DNA of 15,676 bases from an uncultured Collinsella sp. (GCA_900543615.1 UQSC01000041.1:1-15676), one strand, 5' to 3'; numbered from the stretch's first letter, positions 8,233 to 14,840 are shown. Translations and numbers: made by a program. Notes: generated from the sequence alone by a model not told the origin.

Positions 8233-8260
8233 ATGGTAGCTTTTGACGTTCGGTTGCCAA
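8233..8260 (-). promoter_or_regulatory. Promoter of the EIICB2-lacG2 operon
   Basis: On the leftward strand TTGGCA (8260-8255) is a 5/6 match to the -35 consensus and TACCAT (8238-8233) a 4/6 match to the -10, separated by 16 nt. The operator at 8261-8278 touches the -35 box, so a bound repressor would block polymerase. Confidence 0.6.
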
Positions 8261-8278
8261 AATGTTGACGTTGCCATT
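8261..8278. promoter_or_regulatory. LacI-type operator B1
   Basis: AATGTTGACGTTGCCATT has AATG/CATT ends and an ACGT centre. It is the inverted counterpart of site B2 (8381-8398): 17 of 18 bases match the reverse complement. It adjoins the -35 box of the EIICB2 operon. Confidence 0.7.
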
Positions 8279-8297
8279 TTGTGACACAAAAAAAGAC

Positions 8298-8336
8298 GCG
8301 AACCGGTGGTTCCTGTGCCTGCGAACCGTCGATTCC
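8298..8336. promoter_or_regulatory. Paired GCGAACCG near-palindromes
   Basis: GCGAACCGGTGGTTCC (8298-8313) and GCGAACCGTCGATTCC (8321-8336) agree at 12 of 16 bases and start 23 bp apart, about two helical turns. The first contains GAACC-N3-GGTTC. They lie between the two LacI operators and could bind another regulator; no protein can be assigned. Confidence 0.35.
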
Positions 8337-8380
8337 TTATGCGTAAACGTTTGAGCCGCCCGGTGGCTCTGTGTTTGCAC

Positions 8381-8398
8381 AATGGCAACGTTAACATT
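8381..8398. promoter_or_regulatory. LacI-type operator B2
   Basis: AATGGCAACGTTAACATT is palindromic apart from its N2 spacers, with AACGTT at the centre. Its centre is exactly 120 bp from that of B1, which would allow repression by DNA looping if the regulator is tetrameric. Looping is inferred. Confidence 0.7.
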
Positions 8399-8556
8399 TG
8401 GGCGACAAAAGCCGTTCGGGGAAGCAAAAATGTCGGTGAACGGTAGGTTTTGGGTGGTGAGCGTATGGTGGGGGAGGCGTTGGATATACTTGAAGGCGTT
8501 AAAAATGACTGCGCAAGGTGCCACCAATGGCATCGTTGACATAGAAAGATCGACCT

Positions 8557-9561
8557 ATGGCCGCTGTTAAAAAATCGGTATCCGTCAAAGACGTAGCGCG
8601 CCTCGCGGGCGTCTCGGAGCAGACGGTCTCGCGCACCGTGCACGATTCGCCCAGCGTGCGCCCCGAGACCAAGGAACGGGTGCGTGCCGCCATGCGCGAG
8701 CTGGGGTATCGCCCCAATTTTGCCGGTCGATCGCTGCGCCGCGGCAAGTTTAAGACCGTCGGCGTCGCCATGTTCAACATTACCGGTACCGGCAACCTCG
8801 ACCGTATGGAGGGCTTTGCCGCCGCGGCCGACAAACATGGCTATGCCATCACCCTCACTAAAGTAGATGGACATCCCTATACCCTCGAGAGCGCATCGTC
8901 GCGTATGAGCGCGCTGCCGGTAGACGGCATGGTCGTGATCATGAATCGCATGCCGGCGGACTTTGGCACCTTCGAGCCGCTGCCCGGCATGCAGACGGTG
9001 CTCGTTACGATGCTGGAGCACCCGCTCTGTTCAACGGTCGATAACGACCAGTTCGATTGCTCGCGCCAGGTGGTCGAGTACTTGCTGGGGCGGGGGCACA
9101 AAACCGTGCACTTTATCTCGTGTCCCGAGCGCTCGCTTTCGGGCATGCGGCGCGAGGAGGGCTGGCGCGAGACATTGCGCGCGCATGGTATTGAACCCCC
9201 GCAGCTCGTGCGCGGCGACTGGACGGCACAGAGCGGATATGCCGCAGGCCAGGCTCTGGCGGACGATCCGACCTGTACGGCCATCTATGCCTCCAACGAT
9301 GCCATGGCATATGGCTGCATTCGCGGGCTCGAGTCGTGCGGAAGGCGTGTGCCCGAGGATGTGAGCGTGGTGGGTGTTGATGACAGCCTGGGCGACATCG
9401 TGCCCGACCGTCGCCTGACCACGGTGCGCTTTGACAACAAGCGCGTCGGCATGTGGGCGGTCGACAAGATTGCCGGCGCCGATGGAGGTGCGTCTGGCGT
9501 GGAGCACATGCTGATCCCCGGTGTGCTCGTCGAGGGCGATACGGTGCGCGATGTACGCTAG
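8557..9561 (+). CDS. LacI-family transcriptional regulator, module 2
   Basis: A 334-residue repressor-type regulator divergent from the EIICB2-lacG2 operon. The helix-turn-helix is DVARLAGVSEQTVSRTVH, the hinge helix RPNFAGRSLRRG, and the effector domain contains IYASNDAMAYGCI and DVSVVGVDDS. It closely resembles the regulator at 3604-4641 (shared RPNFAG, FNIT/YNIT, PVDGM, MNRM and SGYA motifs), so the two genes and their modules probably arose by duplication. The recognition helices differ at one visible position (SRQTVSR versus SEQTVSR), in line with the slightly different operator cores. The ATG has only a weak GAAAGA upstream. Effector unknown; galactose-6-phosphate or tagatose-6-phosphate are reasonable guesses. 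Confidence 0.92.
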   Translation: MAAVKKSVSVKDVARLAGVSEQTVSRTVHDSPSVRPETKERVRAAMRELGYRPNFAGRSLRRGKFKTVGVAMFNITGTGNLDRMEGFAAAADKHGYAITLTKVDGHPYTLESASSRMSALPVDGMVVIMNRMPADFGTFEPLPGMQTVLVTMLEHPLCSTVDNDQFDCSRQVVEYLLGRGHKTVHFISCPERSLSGMRREEGWRETLRAHGIEPPQLVRGDWTAQSGYAAGQALADDPTCTAIYASNDAMAYGCIRGLESCGRRVPEDVSVVGVDDSLGDIVPDRRLTTVRFDNKRVGMWAVDKIAGADGGASGVEHMLIPGVLVEGDTVRDVR

Positions 9562-9592
9562 GGCGCGGATCTGTTTGGGTTGCCGCTAATTG

Positions 9593-9685
9593 TGTTCGAT
9601 ATTGTTCAAATTGGTTTAAAAACCGTTCACGGGCGAAAAGTGACCGTTCATAGCTCGAAATTACGTTTTGCGCTGTTCTTTTTTG
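9593..9685. promoter_or_regulatory. lacF upstream control elements
   Basis: Four motifs lie in the 214-nt gap before lacF. TGTTCGATATTGTTCAAAT (9593-9611) matches 11597-11615 upstream of lacA except for the inner four bases. ACCGTTCAC (9622-9630) and ACCGTTCAT (9643-9651) are direct repeats starting 21 bp apart, two helical turns, and are the reverse complement of GTGAACGGT at 8436 and 11541. TGTTCTTTTTTG (9674-9685) is half of the palindrome at 11551-11570. The repeats look like sites for a regulator shared with lacA; I see no convincing -35/-10 pair. Confidence 0.5.
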
Positions 9686-9775
9686 TTTGAATGTTATTGT
9701 TTCTGTCATACACAACGCAGCGCGTATGCCCGGACGCGATGCTCTCCATTGGTTCATATGTGAAAGGAACGCAAC

Positions 9776-10114
9776 ATGGCAACCAAAGAAGAAATCTCGA
9801 TGGTTGGATTCGAGATCGTCGCATACGCAGGTGACGCCCAGACCGATCTGCTTGCAGCGCTCGATGCTGCTCGTGAGGGTGACTTTGAGAAGGCCGAACA
9901 GCTGCACAAGGATGCCAGCGATGCGCTCATCGGTGCCCACGACACGCAGACCAAACTGCTTTCGCAGGAGGCCGGCGGTGGCGAGATGGAGATGACCTTC
10001 ATCATGGCTCACGCTCAGGACACTCTCATGACCACTATGATCCTGGAGAAGCAGACCCGCTTTACCATCGATGCCTACAAGCGCATCGCTGCGCTCGAGG
10101 CCAAGCTCGCCTAA
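9776..10114 (+). CDS. lacF: PTS lactose-family EIIA component
   Basis: A 112-residue cytoplasmic phosphocarrier of the PTS lactose/cellobiose EIIA family, which forms helical-bundle trimers. It takes phosphate from HPr and gives it to the EIIB cysteines of the two EIICB proteins. H79 in MAHAQDTLM corresponds to the active-site H78 of Lactococcus LacF, and D82 to the metal-binding D81. Length and helices are normal for the family. GAAAGGA sits seven bases before the ATG. It is a single-gene unit, with its own upstream motifs and a strong terminator downstream. It is the only EIIA in the window, so it probably serves both transporters. Confidence 0.95.
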   Translation: MATKEEISMVGFEIVAYAGDAQTDLLAALDAAREGDFEKAEQLHKDASDALIGAHDTQTKLLSQEAGGGEMEMTFIMAHAQDTLMTTMILEKQTRFTIDAYKRIAALEAKLA

Positions 10115-10144
10115 CGAGCCCGCACAACCAAGGTCCCTTCCAAA

Positions 10145-10175
10145 AGCTCTGCCGCTACCCGCGGCAGGGCTTTTT
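10145..10175 (+). terminator. Terminator of lacF
   Basis: An 11-bp stem with one T-G pair (10145-10155 with 10161-10171) encloses the loop TACCC and runs straight into TTTTT. It lies 30 nt past the lacF stop. Confidence 0.9.
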
Positions 10176-10188
10176 CTGTCCTCCTCCA

Positions 10189-10255
10189 AGTTGCGGTGAA
10201 ATAGGGACTGAATAGGGGCTGGCGGGCGCAAAACAATCCCTATTCCACCGCAACT
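10189..10255. repeat. Inverted repeat with 19-bp arms
   Basis: AGTTGCGGTGAAATAGGGA (10189-10207) is complementary to 10237-10255 at 18 of 19 positions, around a 29-nt loop that repeats the AATAGGG word. There is no T-run and no ORF. It resembles a mobile palindromic intergenic unit rather than a terminator. No second copy is seen in the window. Confidence 0.6.
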
Positions 10256-10264
10256 CATCCCGAG

Positions 10265-10310
10265 GTAGTCATTGGGGACGTTCTTAAACGACTAGTCATT
10301 GGGGACAGTC
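10265..10310 (+). repeat. Dispersed repeat, copy A (GTAGTCATTGGGGAC family)
   Basis: Positions 10265-10300 match the reverse complement of 15097-15132 with a single mismatch over 36 bases. The word AGTCATTGGGGAC occurs twice within this copy. Copy B forms a long hairpin; this copy has lost the second arm. It sits between the lacF terminator and the promoter of the membrane-protein gene. Confidence 0.7.
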
Positions 10311-10355
10311 TTGGTGCGCTCCGTTCGTCCTCCCGTTCGATTTTTGCTCGGTGGG

Positions 10356-10361
10356 TATACT
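10356..10361 (+). promoter_or_regulatory. Possible -10 box for the membrane-protein gene
   Basis: TATACT, a 5/6 match to the -10 consensus, lies 38 nt before the start codon. No good -35 is visible at the right distance, so this is tentative. Confidence 0.3.
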
Positions 10362-10399
10362 TCCTTTCGCATTAAACGCCGGACTGAGGAGGTATCCAA

Positions 10400-11413
10400 A
10401 TGCCGGATAACGGGTCAATACAAAAAAGAGGCGCGCACGAGATGGCTCATGGGCGTCCTGTCCAGATAACCGAGCACACGACGGTAACCGAGCTGCAGCC
10501 CAGTCTGTCCGATGTCGTGTGCGCAAACAAAAAGCTGCAGATTGGCTTTATCGTTGCGCTCGTGGTCCTGGCGCTGCTGTCGGGCTTTGTAGCTCGTCCG
10601 CATTTCGCCGATACCAAAACTTGGGACTCCACCATCGAGGTCATCGATCAAAAGAAAGGAAACGTACTGGCGCTCACGACCTCGTGCGTGGCGCTGTCTG
10701 CGGGCATTACCGCGCTGCCGGGTGATACGGGAACGCCGGTTGCCGAGCAGCTCGCACAGCTTTCGGGCAACCTTGTTATCGTGCTTGCCGTGCTATACCT
10801 AGAGAAATATTTGCTCACGATTTTGTGGTCGGTTGGCCTGGGCATCTTAATCCCGTTTGCGTTGGTGCTCTTTGCGGTGTCGCTCGGCATTCACGGGCGC
10901 TGGAGCACGAGCACTGTCCTGCGCCGTGTGGCGACGCGCGTGCTGGTGGTTGCCGTGATCGGTATGGCGCTTGTGCCTGCGAGCGTATGGGTGTCGCAGA
11001 AGGTCGATGAAACGTATCGCGTTAGCATCGAGGCGGCCGAGCAAAAGGCGGCCGACGCTGCGAGTGCGGCAGATAGCGATAGCTCCAAAACAAGCAAGAA
11101 AAAGACCGAGTCCGCAGAGTCCAAGAGCGTGCTCGAGCAGCTTGCCGACGGTGCCTCGGGCCTCGTCACGTCGGTGACCAGCGGTGCCAAGCAGATGACC
11201 GATGAAATTGTGCAGCAGGTGACCGACCTTATCGAAGGCGTCATCGTGATGATCGTGACCTCGTGCGTGATTCCATTGCTGGTGCTCGCGGCGTTTTTGT
11301 GGCTGGGGCACACCCTGCTGGGGATTGATATCTCCGGTCCCGCGAACTATTTGACGGGCCGCTTTCTGAGTGCTCCGTCCAAGCATGCCAAGAAGGGCAG
11401 GCAGTCTGAGTAG
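10400..11413 (+). CDS. Unrecognised multi-pass membrane protein
   Basis: I do not recognise a function for this 337-residue protein. Hydrophobic segments lie at about 47-65, 124-142, 143-163, 180-199 and 279-305. Residues 66-123, between helices 1 and 2, include the distinctive stretch IEVIDQKKGNVLALTTSCVALSAG. Residues about 200-278, between helices 4 and 5, are rich in Ala, Lys and Ser and probably helical (EAAEQKAADAASAADS). The tail is short and basic. GAGGAGG seven bases upstream supports the ATG at 10400. It is a single-gene unit with its own strong terminator, flanked on the left by two repeat elements, and splits lacF from lacAB. Nothing in it points to sugar transport; a role in the cell envelope is only a guess. 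Confidence 0.85.
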   Translation: MPDNGSIQKRGAHEMAHGRPVQITEHTTVTELQPSLSDVVCANKKLQIGFIVALVVLALLSGFVARPHFADTKTWDSTIEVIDQKKGNVLALTTSCVALSAGITALPGDTGTPVAEQLAQLSGNLVIVLAVLYLEKYLLTILWSVGLGILIPFALVLFAVSLGIHGRWSTSTVLRRVATRVLVVAVIGMALVPASVWVSQKVDETYRVSIEAAEQKAADAASAADSDSSKTSKKKTESAESKSVLEQLADGASGLVTSVTSGAKQMTDEIVQQVTDLIEGVIVMIVTSCVIPLLVLAAFLWLGHTLLGIDISGPANYLTGRFLSAPSKHAKKGRQSE

Positions 11414-11447
11414 GCGGCAAAGCGTTCTTTGGAAGATTAACCGTAAG

Positions 11448-11488
11448 AAGGGCGGCCGAGACACGTTCTCGGCCGCCCTTTTGTTTGT
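11448..11488 (+). terminator. Terminator after the membrane-protein gene
   Basis: A perfect 14-bp stem (11448-11461 with 11467-11480, GGGCGGCCGAGA core) around CACGT is followed by TTTGTTTG. Confidence 0.9.
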
Positions 11489-11540
11489 TGAATACGCGGT
11501 CGCTACGTCCGCGCCGGGCTCAAACGGTCAGCAATCATCC

Positions 11541-11626
11541 GTGAACGGTATTTGTTCAAAAAAGAACAAAGATAAACAAATAATTCTTGCAGTTGATGTT
11601 CGAATGTGTTCAAATAAACACGAACA
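11541..11626. promoter_or_regulatory. lacA upstream control elements
   Basis: GTGAACGGT (11541-11549) is followed at once by a perfect 20-bp palindrome, TTTGTTC-A6-GAACAAA (11551-11570). Then TGTTCGAATGTGTTCAAAT (11597-11615), a TGTTC direct repeat, overlaps a further inverted CGAACA (11621-11626). A weak promoter, TTGCAG (11587-11592), 17 nt, TCAAAT (11610-11615), would be covered by the last element. The motif set is shared with lacF, which suggests one regulator for both. Confidence 0.55.
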
Positions 11627-11720
11627 GTGAAGAACCGCACATTCAGATGCCCGGACCTGAACGCGATTCAACACTTCCAAACAGAAACTACGCACCTGCG
11701 TATCTCTCAAGGAGGATGTC

Positions 11721-12149
11721 ATGAGGGTTGTAATCGCTTCCGATGCCGACGGTATGTCGATGAAGGAGTCCATCAAGGAGATGCTCATCGCCGACGGTCA
11801 CGAGGTCGTCGACTATTCCGAGACCCCTGCCGCGGACTTTGTCGATTCCGCGACCGCCGTTGCCAAGGACCTGCTGGAGCACAAGGATTCCCAGGGCTTC
11901 GCATTCGATAAGTACGGCGTCGGCTCCTATATGGCCGCCGTCAAGATCAAGGGCATGGTCGTCGCCAACATTTCCGACGAGCGTTCCGCCTACATGACCC
12001 GCGAGCACAACGGCTCGCGCATGGTCACCATGGGCCCGGGCGTTGTGGGCACCGAGGTCGCCAAGAAGATCGCCCGCGAGTTCCTGCGCGCCCAGTACGC
12101 TGGCGGCCGTCACCAGATTCGTGTCGACATGCTCAACAAGATGGCCTAA
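11721..12149 (+). CDS. lacA: Galactose-6-phosphate isomerase subunit LacA
   Basis: With LacB it converts galactose-6-phosphate to tagatose-6-phosphate in the cytoplasm, the first step after LacG. The 142 residues match the LacA branch of the LacAB/RpiB family along the whole length: SDERSAYMTREHNGSRM, GGRHQIRVDMLNKM at the end, and no cysteine, so the catalytic Cys must come from LacB. H96 lies in the conserved REHN. The ATG is preceded by AAGGAGG at five bases. Next gene lacB is 63 nt away, presumably co-transcribed. Confidence 0.96.
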   Translation: MRVVIASDADGMSMKESIKEMLIADGHEVVDYSETPAADFVDSATAVAKDLLEHKDSQGFAFDKYGVGSYMAAVKIKGMVVANISDERSAYMTREHNGSRMVTMGPGVVGTEVAKKIAREFLRAQYAGGRHQIRVDMLNKMA

Positions 12150-12212
12150 CGAGAGCCACCGAGAACTCGAACTTCTACCTCAACTTGTGAATTCAGACGA
12201 AAGGACGTTCTG

Positions 12213-12737
12213 ATGAAGAAGACCATCGCAATCGGTTGCGACCATATCGTTACGGACGAGAAGATCTATCTGGCCGACCGCCTGGAGCAGGCTGGCTATA
12301 AGGTGCTCGACTGCGGCACCTACAGCCACACCCGTACGCACTATCCCATCTACGGTAAGGCCGTGGGCGAGGCTGTTGCCAGCGGCAAGGCCGACTTTGG
12401 CGTGGCCCTCTGCGGCACCGGCATCGGCATCACCAACGCCGTCAACAAGGTTCCCGGCGCCCGCTGCGCCCTGGTCCGCGACATGACCTCTGCCCTGTAT
12501 GCCCGTCGCGAGCTCAACGCCAACATCGTGGGCTTTGGCGGTAAGATCACCGGCGAGTTCCTGATGGCCGATATCATGCTTGCCTTCCTGGAGGAGCCCT
12601 ACGAGAAGACCCCCGAGCACGATGCCCTGATTGCCAAGATCGATGCCTGCAATAAGGCCGACGCCGAGGCTCAGGCTGACCCGCACTTCTTTGACGAGTT
12701 CCTCGAGAAGTGGGACCGCGGCGAATACCATGATTAG
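12213..12737 (+). CDS. lacB: Galactose-6-phosphate isomerase subunit LacB
   Basis: The second subunit of the heteromeric isomerase, 174 residues, normal for LacB. It has the family signatures GCDHIVTD near the N-terminus, THTRTHYP-like SHTRTHYPIYG, and ALCGTGIGI with C67 at the catalytic cysteine position of the RpiB family. ARRELNANIVGFGGKITG and HFFDEFLEKWDRGEYHD at the C-terminus are typical LacB. AAAGGA is seven bases before the ATG. Forms a two-gene unit with lacA. Confidence 0.96.
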   Translation: MKKTIAIGCDHIVTDEKIYLADRLEQAGYKVLDCGTYSHTRTHYPIYGKAVGEAVASGKADFGVALCGTGIGITNAVNKVPGARCALVRDMTSALYARRELNANIVGFGGKITGEFLMADIMLAFLEEPYEKTPEHDALIAKIDACNKADAEAQADPHFFDEFLEKWDRGEYHD

Positions 12738-12940
12738 CGGGTATCCGGCGTAATTAACTAGTCCGTTGACGGCTCGCGTTTCTGTGATGGGGCGCGGGCC
12801 GGTTTGCTATCAGCCCAATTGGCCCAGTGGGCTGGACGTGCATTGTTCTTTTGTTTGCGGCGCTGCCTCATTACCTTTCTGCTAAAGGCACGACGTTCAC
12901 AATGGATCGTGCGAGATGATATGTGAAGGAGTAGATTCCC
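12738..12940. promoter_or_regulatory. Gap between lacB and lacX with a shared TGTTC motif
   Basis: TGTTCTTTTGTTTG (12844-12857) is the lacF upstream sequence at 9674-9689 with two fewer T, and GACGTTCAC (12892-12900) resembles ACCGTTCAC. A 7-bp hairpin, CAGCCCA (12811-12817) with TGGGCTG (12828-12834), has no T-run. lacXC may therefore have its own promoter while also receiving read-through from lacAB. No clear -35/-10 pair. Confidence 0.4.
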
Positions 12941-13822
12941 ATGGAGTTTGTTCTTGATAACGGCTCTGTCCGCATTGCGTTGAGCACGGCTGGCGGATCG
13001 TTCACTTCTATTGCGGCCAACGGCCGTGAGTACCTGTGGCAGGGCGACCCGGCGGTGTGGTCGGGCCAGGCACCCATTTGTTTCCCGATCTGCGGCGGCC
13101 TTCGAGACGGTCACGCAATGACCATGGGCGGCCGCGAGGTCAAGCTTGCCCGTCACGGCTTTGCTCGCAAACAGGAGTGGAAGCTCGAGGAGCAGGGCGA
13201 CAACATGGTCGCGCTGAGCCTAAGCTCTGCCGACCATGCCGAGTTGCTCGAGCAGTACCCGTATCCGTTTAAGATCGTTGCTCGTTACACGATCGATGCG
13301 GAAAAGGTGGCCGTGTCGTACGAGGTGACCAATGAGGGCACCGAGGACATGCCGTTCTTTGTGGGTGGCCACCCTGGCTTTAAGTGCCCGCTTGACGAGG
13401 GCGAGTCCTATGACGACTACGAGCTCCGTTTTGAGCAGCGCGAGGCCGCCGAGCTCTGTACTGCCGTTCCCTCGACGGGCCTGATTGATGTTGAGCATCG
13501 CAGCAAGAACCCGATGGTTGGCCATGACCTGCCGCTGACCCACGAACTCTTTGACTTCGCGGAGACCATCTTTGACGTGCTCGAGAGCCGCGTGGTTACG
13601 CTGACCAAGAAGACCGAGGACAAGGGCGTGCGCCTGACGTTTCCCGATATGCCGTACCTGATTGTGTGGAGCAAGCCCGAGGGTGACTTTGTGGCCGTGG
13701 AACCGTGGGGCGGCCTGTCCACCTGCTCCGACGAGGACGATATTCTGGAGCACAAGCGCGGCTGCCTGGTGGCCAAGCCGGGGGAGACCGTTACCCGCGG
13801 CTTTGAGATCGAGATCCTTTAA
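12941..13822 (+). CDS. lacX: Aldose 1-epimerase family protein, LacX type
   Basis: A 293-residue protein of the galactose mutarotase superfamily, matching the LacX proteins found at the end of Firmicutes lac operons (QAPICFPICGGLR, RHGFARK, FVGGHPGFKCPL, LIDVEHRS, LPLTHELF, EPWGGLSTCSDE). H72, H144 and E254 stand at the expected catalytic positions for interconverting alpha and beta hexoses. LacX proteins have few direct assays, so the substrate, possibly galactose or galactose-6-phosphate, is inferred. GAAGGAG lies nine bases before the ATG. It precedes lacC by 56 nt and is probably co-transcribed. Confidence 0.92.
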   Translation: MEFVLDNGSVRIALSTAGGSFTSIAANGREYLWQGDPAVWSGQAPICFPICGGLRDGHAMTMGGREVKLARHGFARKQEWKLEEQGDNMVALSLSSADHAELLEQYPYPFKIVARYTIDAEKVAVSYEVTNEGTEDMPFFVGGHPGFKCPLDEGESYDDYELRFEQREAAELCTAVPSTGLIDVEHRSKNPMVGHDLPLTHELFDFAETIFDVLESRVVTLTKKTEDKGVRLTFPDMPYLIVWSKPEGDFVAVEPWGGLSTCSDEDDILEHKRGCLVAKPGETVTRGFEIEIL

Positions 13823-13878
13823 CGAGCTATCGTATGCTTGGGGCCGCGCGTGTCGTGCCCCGGAAACAGGAGTTCAAT

Positions 13879-14814
13879 ATGATTCTGACCGTTACCATGA
13901 ACCCGTCGATTGATACGCGCTATCAGCTCGACAAGTTGATCATCGACGACGTGAACCGTGTGACGCCCGAAAAGACTGCTGGCGGTAAGGGCCTCAACGT
14001 GAGCCGTGTGCTGCTGCAGCTGGGCGACGACGTGCTCGCGACTGGCCTGCTCGGCGGCCACATGGGTGCCTATATGGCTGAGCTTATGGATGCCGACGGC
14101 GTCAAGAACGACTTTGTGCCCATCGCCGGTGAGACGCGCATTTGCCTGAATATCCTGCACGAGGGCAATCAGACCGAGCTGCTGGAGAGCGGCCCGCAGA
14201 TCGCCCCGGCCGAGCTCGAGGCCTTTACGGTCAAGTTCGCCGAGCTTGCAGCGAAGGCGGACGTTGTGACGCTTTCGGGCTCGCTGCCGCGCGGCGTCGA
14301 AGCCGGCTACTATGCCGAGCTCGTCAAGATCGCCGAGGAGGCGGGCGCCAAGGTGCTGCTCGACACCTCGGGTGCATCGCTGGAGGCCGCGCTGGAGTCC
14401 GACGCTAAGCCTGAGCTCGTAAAGCCCAACCTGACCGAGATTAACGGCCTGCTGGGTACGTCCTTTACGACTGATGATGTCGATGCCCTGCGCGAGGCGC
14501 TCGCCGCCGATGGCCGCTTTGCCGGTATTCCCTGGGTTGTCGTTTCGATGGGCGCTGCCGGTTCGGTGGGCTTCCATGAGGGTCGCGCGTTCCGCGCCAA
14601 GACGCCCGCGATTGCGGCTGTGAACGCGACGGGTTCCGGCGACTCGACCATCGCCGGCTTTGCGCATGCCATTGCTGCCGGCGCCGACGACGTCACGGTG
14701 CTCAAGACCGCCAATACCTGCGGCAAGCTCAACGCCATGGATCCCAAGACCGGCCACCTGGTCATGGATCGCTGGGACGAGATCTACAACAGCGTTGTCG
14801 TGACTGAACTGTAG
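13879..14814 (+). CDS. lacC: Tagatose-6-phosphate kinase LacC
   Basis: A 311-residue PfkB-family kinase that phosphorylates tagatose-6-phosphate to tagatose-1,6-bisphosphate with ATP. It opens with MILTVTMNPSIDTRY, has the substrate-side AGGKGLNVSRV (34-44), ATGLLGG (54-60), VKPNLTEI (181-188) and the ATP/anion-hole motif NATGSGDSTIAG with D255 as the catalytic base. An upstream ATG at 13834 is in frame but lacks support; the ATG at 13879 has CAGGAG six bases away and begins exactly where the family does. 1-phosphofructokinase (FruK) is the main alternative, but GETRICLNILHEGNQTELLESGP and the lac context favour LacC. The expected next gene, lacD, is absent. Confidence 0.93.
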   Translation: MILTVTMNPSIDTRYQLDKLIIDDVNRVTPEKTAGGKGLNVSRVLLQLGDDVLATGLLGGHMGAYMAELMDADGVKNDFVPIAGETRICLNILHEGNQTELLESGPQIAPAELEAFTVKFAELAAKADVVTLSGSLPRGVEAGYYAELVKIAEEAGAKVLLDTSGASLEAALESDAKPELVKPNLTEINGLLGTSFTTDDVDALREALAADGRFAGIPWVVVSMGAAGSVGFHEGRAFRAKTPAIAAVNATGSGDSTIAGFAHAIAAGADDVTVLKTANTCGKLNAMDPKTGHLVMDRWDEIYNSVVVTEL

Positions 14815-14840
14815 GGTTACGCGGTTTTACCAAACCTATT

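Larger units (their letters stand above)
8200..8556. other. Divergent control region between EIICB2 operon and lacI2
   Basis: No gene fits in these 357 nt. They hold two copies of the 18-bp operator (8261-8278 and 8381-8398), a leftward promoter (8233-8260), two GCGAACCG-type near-palindromes (8298-8336), GTGAACGGT at 8436-8444, and TATACT at 8485-8490, a possible -10 for lacI2 without a clear -35. Confidence 0.7.
11414..11720. other. Gap between membrane-protein gene and lacA
   Basis: These 307 nt hold the terminator at 11448-11488 and the lacA control elements at 11541-11626. The remaining sequence, about 11627-11700, is a leader without visible structure, ending in the strong AAGGAGG site of lacA. 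Confidence 0.7.

Noticed and set aside
9113..10258. 381-codon open frame on the - strand over lacI2 and lacF
   Set aside because: It spans two well-supported genes and the lacF control region on the opposite strand.
13834..13878. Upstream in-frame ATG extending lacC by 15 residues
   Set aside because: The extra residues are outside the PfkB family alignment and the ATG at 13879 has a proper ribosome-binding site.
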